Assembly (NCBI GenBank): GCA_023433985.1
Contig: JAEYTN010000193.1
Location: forward strand, 1 to 7,435
Direction: 5' to 3'
Length of the DNA: 7,435 nucleotides
From: Pseudomonadota bacterium
GTDB lineage: Bacteria; Pseudomonadota; Alphaproteobacteria; Rhizobiales; Devosiaceae
Part shown: one piece after another, positions 5,255 to 7,435 of the stretch
Position numbering within the stretch: the first letter of the stretch is position 1
Layout of the letters: each line of letters opens with the position of its first letter
The notes under the pieces: model-generated
Told to the model about the DNA's origin: nothing
The model's database searches: none
What the model saw: the letters and a program-made list of their open reading frames with translations, nothing else
Position numbers and translations under genes: made by a program

Positions 5255-6562
5255 TCACCGCGTGTTGTGCAGCATGCCCTGGAAGGCGCGGTAGGAGCCC
5301 TTGGGAGTGCGCCTCTGGGTTTCGTAGTCCACTTCGACGAGGCCGAAGCGGGACGAGTAACCCTCGGCCCATTCGTAGTTGTCGAGCAGCGACCAGGCGA
5401 AGAAGCCGCGGACGTCGGCGCCCTGCCCCTGCGCGCGGGCGACGGCCTGCAGGTGATCGTCGTAGAACTTCACGCGGCGGGTGTCGTCGGTTTCGCTCAT
5501 GCCGGTCTCGGTGATGTAGAGCGGGACGCGGGTGTATTCGCGGGAGACGCGGACCAGCAGGTCCTCGAGGCCCTGCGGGTAGATCTCCCAGCCGAGGTCG
5601 GACTTTTCGAGCGTACCCTTCTCCTGGCCGATGCCGAGCAGGGCGCGGCCGGGGTCGGCCTTGTAGAGGCCGCGGGTGTAGTAGTTGATGCCGAGCCAAT
5701 CGAGCGGGCGCGAGACGGTTTCCATGTCACGCTCGTAGCCTTCGGGCAGGAAGGGGGCGAGGAGGCTGGTCAGTTCCGCAGGGTACTGGCCCTTGAACAC
5801 GCCGCCCAGATACCAGCGGTTGAAGATGGCGTCGCCGAGACCGGCGGCCGCAATGTCCTCCGGCTTGTCGGTCAGCGGCTCTGACTTCTCGAGGTTGAGG
5901 ACGATGCCGAGGTTGCGGCCGCCTTCGGCGCGCAGCGCATCGATGGCTGTGCCGTGGGCGAGGAGCACGTGGTGCATGGCGCGGGCCGCGGCGCGAACAT
6001 CGCGGTAGCCGGGGGCATGGACGCCGAGGAAGTGGCTGAGCCACGCTACGCACCACGGCTCGTTGATGGTGGCGGTGGCGTGCAGGCGATCGCCGTAATG
6101 CCGGGCGACGAGCGCCGCATAGTCGGCGAACCAGCCGGCGATGTCGCGGTTCATCCAGCCGCCCTTGTCCTGCAGGGCGCTCGGCAGATCCCAGTGATAG
6201 AGCGTGACGAAGGGCTTCAATCCGCGCTCGAGCATGCCGTCGATGAGGCGGTCGTAGAAATCGATGCCGGGCTGGTTGATGTCGCCGGTGCCGTTGGGGA
6301 TCAGGCGCGGCCAGGCGATGGAGAAGCGGTAAGCGTCGAAGCCGCCGTCGCGGATGAGGTCGAGGTCCTCGGGCCAGCGATTGTAGTGGTCGGTGGCGGT
6401 GGTGCCGTCATCGGCGCGCTTCACGTTGCCCGGGGTCTTCGCGAACGTGTCCCAGATGGCGGAGCCGCGGCCATCGGTCTGGCCGCCCTCGATCTGGTAG
6501 GCGGCGGTAGCCGTACCGAAGACGAAATTCGGGCCGAGGTCGTGGCGGGACGTGTTGAACAT
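5255..6562 (-). CDS. Beta-glucosidase, GH1 family
   Basis: This retaining beta-glycosidase cleaves beta-glucosides such as cellobiose or aryl glucosides; related activities such as beta-galactosidase cannot be excluded. At 435 residues it has the normal GH1 length. The N-terminal signature FVFGTATAAYQIEGG is at 13-27 (Gln23 binds sugar), with YHWDLP at 122-127. The acid/base motif TINEPW is at 165-170 (Glu168), and the nucleophile motif YITETG at 349-354 (Glu352). The glucose O4/O6-binding stretch WSLLDNYEW is at 390-398. The family consensus around the nucleophile is TENG, and the Asn-to-Thr change here is unusual. There is no signal peptide, so it is cytoplasmic. ATG 6562 is preceded by GAGGAG at 7-base spacing. 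It is the first gene after a promoter with a LacI-type operator, and probably the head of a GH1-GH13 operon. Confidence 0.95.
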   Translation of the reverse strand: MFNTSRHDLGPNFVFGTATAAYQIEGGQTDGRGSAIWDTFAKTPGNVKRADDGTTATDHYNRWPEDLDLIRDGGFDAYRFSIAWPRLIPNGTGDINQPGIDFYDRLIDGMLERGLKPFVTLYHWDLPSALQDKGGWMNRDIAGWFADYAALVARHYGDRLHATATINEPWCVAWLSHFLGVHAPGYRDVRAAARAMHHVLLAHGTAIDALRAEGGRNLGIVLNLEKSEPLTDKPEDIAAAGLGDAIFNRWYLGGVFKGQYPAELTSLLAPFLPEGYERDMETVSRPLDWLGINYYTRGLYKADPGRALLGIGQEKGTLEKSDLGWEIYPQGLEDLLVRVSREYTRVPLYITETGMSETDDTRRVKFYDDHLQAVARAQGQGADVRGFFAWSLLDNYEWAEGYSSRFGLVEVDYETQRRTPKGSYRAFQGMLHNTR

Positions 6563-6639
6563 GGAGGCGCTCCTCGCTTGGCGTGTTGACGCGCATGTCG
6601 TCGGTCGGGGAGGCCGAATCTCGACGTCCCGGGTTCGTA

Positions 6640-6653
6640 TGCAATCGATTTCA
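6640..6653. promoter_or_regulatory. LacI-type operator candidate
   Basis: TGCAATCGATTTCA is a 14-bp palindrome centred on CG with a single mismatched pair. It has the length, CG centre and TGNAA-like ends typical of LacI/GalR-family operators. It begins inside the -10 element of the minus-strand promoter and covers the expected transcription start, the classic place for a repressor. This implies that the GH1 (and GH13) gene is induced by a sugar. No lacI-like gene is in the window. Confidence 0.6.
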
Positions 6654-6680
6654 TATAGTGGGATGACAGGGTGATGTCAC
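6652..6680 (-). promoter_or_regulatory. Sigma-70-like promoter for the glycosidase genes
   Basis: Read on the minus strand, the -35 is GTGACA (6680-6675, 5 of 6 to TTGACA). After a 17-bp spacer comes the -10 TATATG (6657-6652, 4 of 6 to TATAAT). Transcription would start near 6645 and leave an untranslated leader of about 80 bases before the GH1 ATG. The -35 overlaps the stop codon of the GNAT gene, so the glycosidases appear to have their own promoter although they lie in the same direction as that gene. Confidence 0.55.
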
Positions 6681-6682
6681 CC
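6669..6682. promoter_or_regulatory. Perfect 14-bp dyad over the -35 region
   Basis: GGGTGA-TG-TCACCC is a perfect palindrome with 6-bp arms and a 2-bp centre. It covers the -35 hexamer of the glycosidase promoter and the last codons of the GNAT gene. Such a tight centre suits a dimeric DNA-binding protein better than an RNA hairpin. It may be a second regulator site or chance, since part of it is coding sequence. Confidence 0.25.
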
Positions 6683-7114
6683 CGACGGCAAGCCCGACCA
6701 GCGGAGGTAGATGAGTTCGGGGTCGCCTTCGTCGAGGTGCTCGAAGATGCCGGTCTGGACGAAGCCGAGTTGCGGCAGCAGGGCCTGCATCGGGGTGTTG
6801 GACTGGTTGGTCGAGGTCCAGAGCTTCCGGTCGGGCGGGAGGAGGCCGATGCAGTGCTCGATCAGCGTACGTCCGATGCCGCGGCGGCGGGCGCCCTCCC
6901 CGACCATCAGCATTTCTATGAAGGGCGAGCGGAAGAAGCTGGTGGTGAAGGCGACGTAGCCCGCAGGCGCGCCATCGAGCCGGGCGACGTGGCACTGGCC
7001 GAGCCCGATCCACTCGGCGATGGCGGTGCGGCGATCCTCGCTGCGGCGCGCGACGGGATCGAGCGCGACGAGCGCCGAGAGGTCGTCGGGCGTACCGGGC
7101 GCGATCGTCAGCAT
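6677..7114 (-). CDS. GNAT family N-acetyltransferase
   Basis: This is a small single-domain acetyl-CoA-dependent acetyltransferase of 145 residues, typical for the fold. The N-terminal strand LTIAPGTPDDL is at 2-12. Strand beta4 IEMLMV (67-72) is followed by the acetyl-CoA pyrophosphate loop RRRGIG (76-81, R-x-x-G-x-G). The motif B region has TSTNQSN (100-106), PMQALLPQLGF (108-118) and a late DEGDPELIYLRW stretch (128-139). The acceptor substrate is unknown, and I do not recognise it as a named enzyme such as RimI. ATG 7114 lies 2 bases after the stop of the Mrp-family gene (TGACGATG), with no clear ribosome binding site. Translational coupling to the upstream gene is therefore likely. The stop at 6677-6679 sits in the -35 of the next promoter. 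Confidence 0.85.
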   Translation of the reverse strand: MLTIAPGTPDDLSALVALDPVARRSEDRRTAIAEWIGLGQCHVARLDGAPAGYVAFTTSFFRSPFIEMLMVGEGARRRGIGRTLIEHCIGLLPPDRKLWTSTNQSNTPMQALLPQLGFVQTGIFEHLDEGDPELIYLRWSGLPSG

Positions 7115-7116
7115 CG

Positions 7117-7435
7117 TCAGCCGCGCAGGGCCGGAACGGTGGCGATGAGCTTCTTCGCCATGGCGCGGAAGGCCTGGGCCTCGGGACCATCGGGCTGCGA
7201 CGCGACGACGGGCTTACCGGCATCGGAGGTTTCGCGGATGGCCATCACCAGCGGGATCTCGCCGAGGAAGGGAATGTCGAACGTGTCGGCGGCCTGCCGC
7301 GCGCCGCCGTGGCCGAAAATGTCGTAGCGCGCGCCGGTGTCGGGGGCCACGAAGTAGCTCATGTTCTCGACGAGGCCGAGGATGGGCACCTCGGTGCGCA
7401 GCAGCATGTCCATCGCCTTCTTCGCATCGATCAGG
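7117..7435 (-). CDS. mrp: Mrp/ApbC-family iron-sulfur carrier ATPase, C-terminal part (partial)
   Basis: 105 residues from the C-terminal part are present; the P-loop half lies beyond the right edge. Recognisable family text includes LIDAKKAMDML, VPILGLVENMSYF, YDIFGHGGAR, IPFLGEIPL and IRETSDAGKPVV. Mrp/NBP35-type proteins bind ATP and, in characterised members such as Salmonella ApbC, carry and transfer Fe-S clusters in the cytoplasm. Those members use a CxxC pair just after the ENMS motif. Here that site reads YFVAPDTG, with no cysteine, and no cysteine occurs anywhere in the visible 105 residues. Its role as an Fe-S carrier is therefore uncertain. The stop TGA (7117-7119) is followed 2 bases later by the GNAT start, indicating an operon. 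Confidence 0.9.
   Translation of the reverse strand, partial: LIDAKKAMDMLLRTEVPILGLVENMSYFVAPDTGARYDIFGHGGARQAADTFDIPFLGEIPLVMAIRETSDAGKPVVASQPDGPEAQAFRAMAKKLIATVPALRG

Noticed and set aside
3554..5884. Very long open frame (776 codons) on the plus strand opposite the two glycosidase genes
   Set aside because: It is antisense to clear GH13 and GH1 genes and crosses the repeat gap. Stops in this frame would need CTA, TTA or TCA codons in the sense genes, which a GC-rich genome avoids. The peptide has no recognisable domain.
1..7435. CRISPR array, tRNA or rRNA genes, insertion sequences, phage genes
   Set aside because: No regularly spaced identical repeats, no cloverleaf or rRNA-like stretch, and no transposase or integrase frame on either strand. 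The only repeats are those listed.

Overview
The window is GC-rich chromosomal DNA with tightly packed genes. It most likely comes from an alphaproteobacterium of the Hyphomicrobiales, perhaps Devosia-like. This rests on codon bias, protein family variants and a paired palindromic intergenic repeat of a type I associate with that order. No database search was possible, so the taxon is an inference.

Plus strand, left part (1-3424). The window opens with the last 37 codons of a sensor histidine kinase. A 71-base gap follows, carrying a near-perfect 13-bp direct repeat with a 22-bp period. Then comes a three-gene cassette with overlapping junctions: a DppB-like permease, a DppC-like permease and a double ABC ATPase. 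It has the layout of an oligopeptide/dipeptide-type importer, but it is strongly reduced. The first permease lacks the usual periplasmic segment. The first ATPase half has lost its P-loop lysine and the whole helical/signature region. The second half keeps Walker A and Walker B but lacks a normal Q-loop, LSGGQ motif and switch histidine. No substrate-binding protein is present. All three frames are nevertheless intact. This is the most unusual part of the window.

Minus strand, right part (7435-3311). Reading leftward from the right edge there are the C-terminal part of an Mrp/ApbC-family P-loop protein, a GNAT acetyltransferase 2 bases behind it, a GH1 beta-glucosidase and a GH13 alpha-glucosidase (AglA type). 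A promoter with an overlapping LacI-type palindrome lies directly behind the GNAT gene. It predicts sugar-regulated transcription of the two glycosidases. Neither enzyme has a signal peptide, so both should hydrolyse imported oligosaccharides or glucosides in the cytoplasm. The 255-base gap between them holds two inverted copies of a hairpin repeat.

The ATPase gene and the alpha-glucosidase gene converge and overlap by 114 bases. The ATPase's last ~100 codons read through hairpin-rich, intergenic-looking DNA into the antisense of the glucosidase end.
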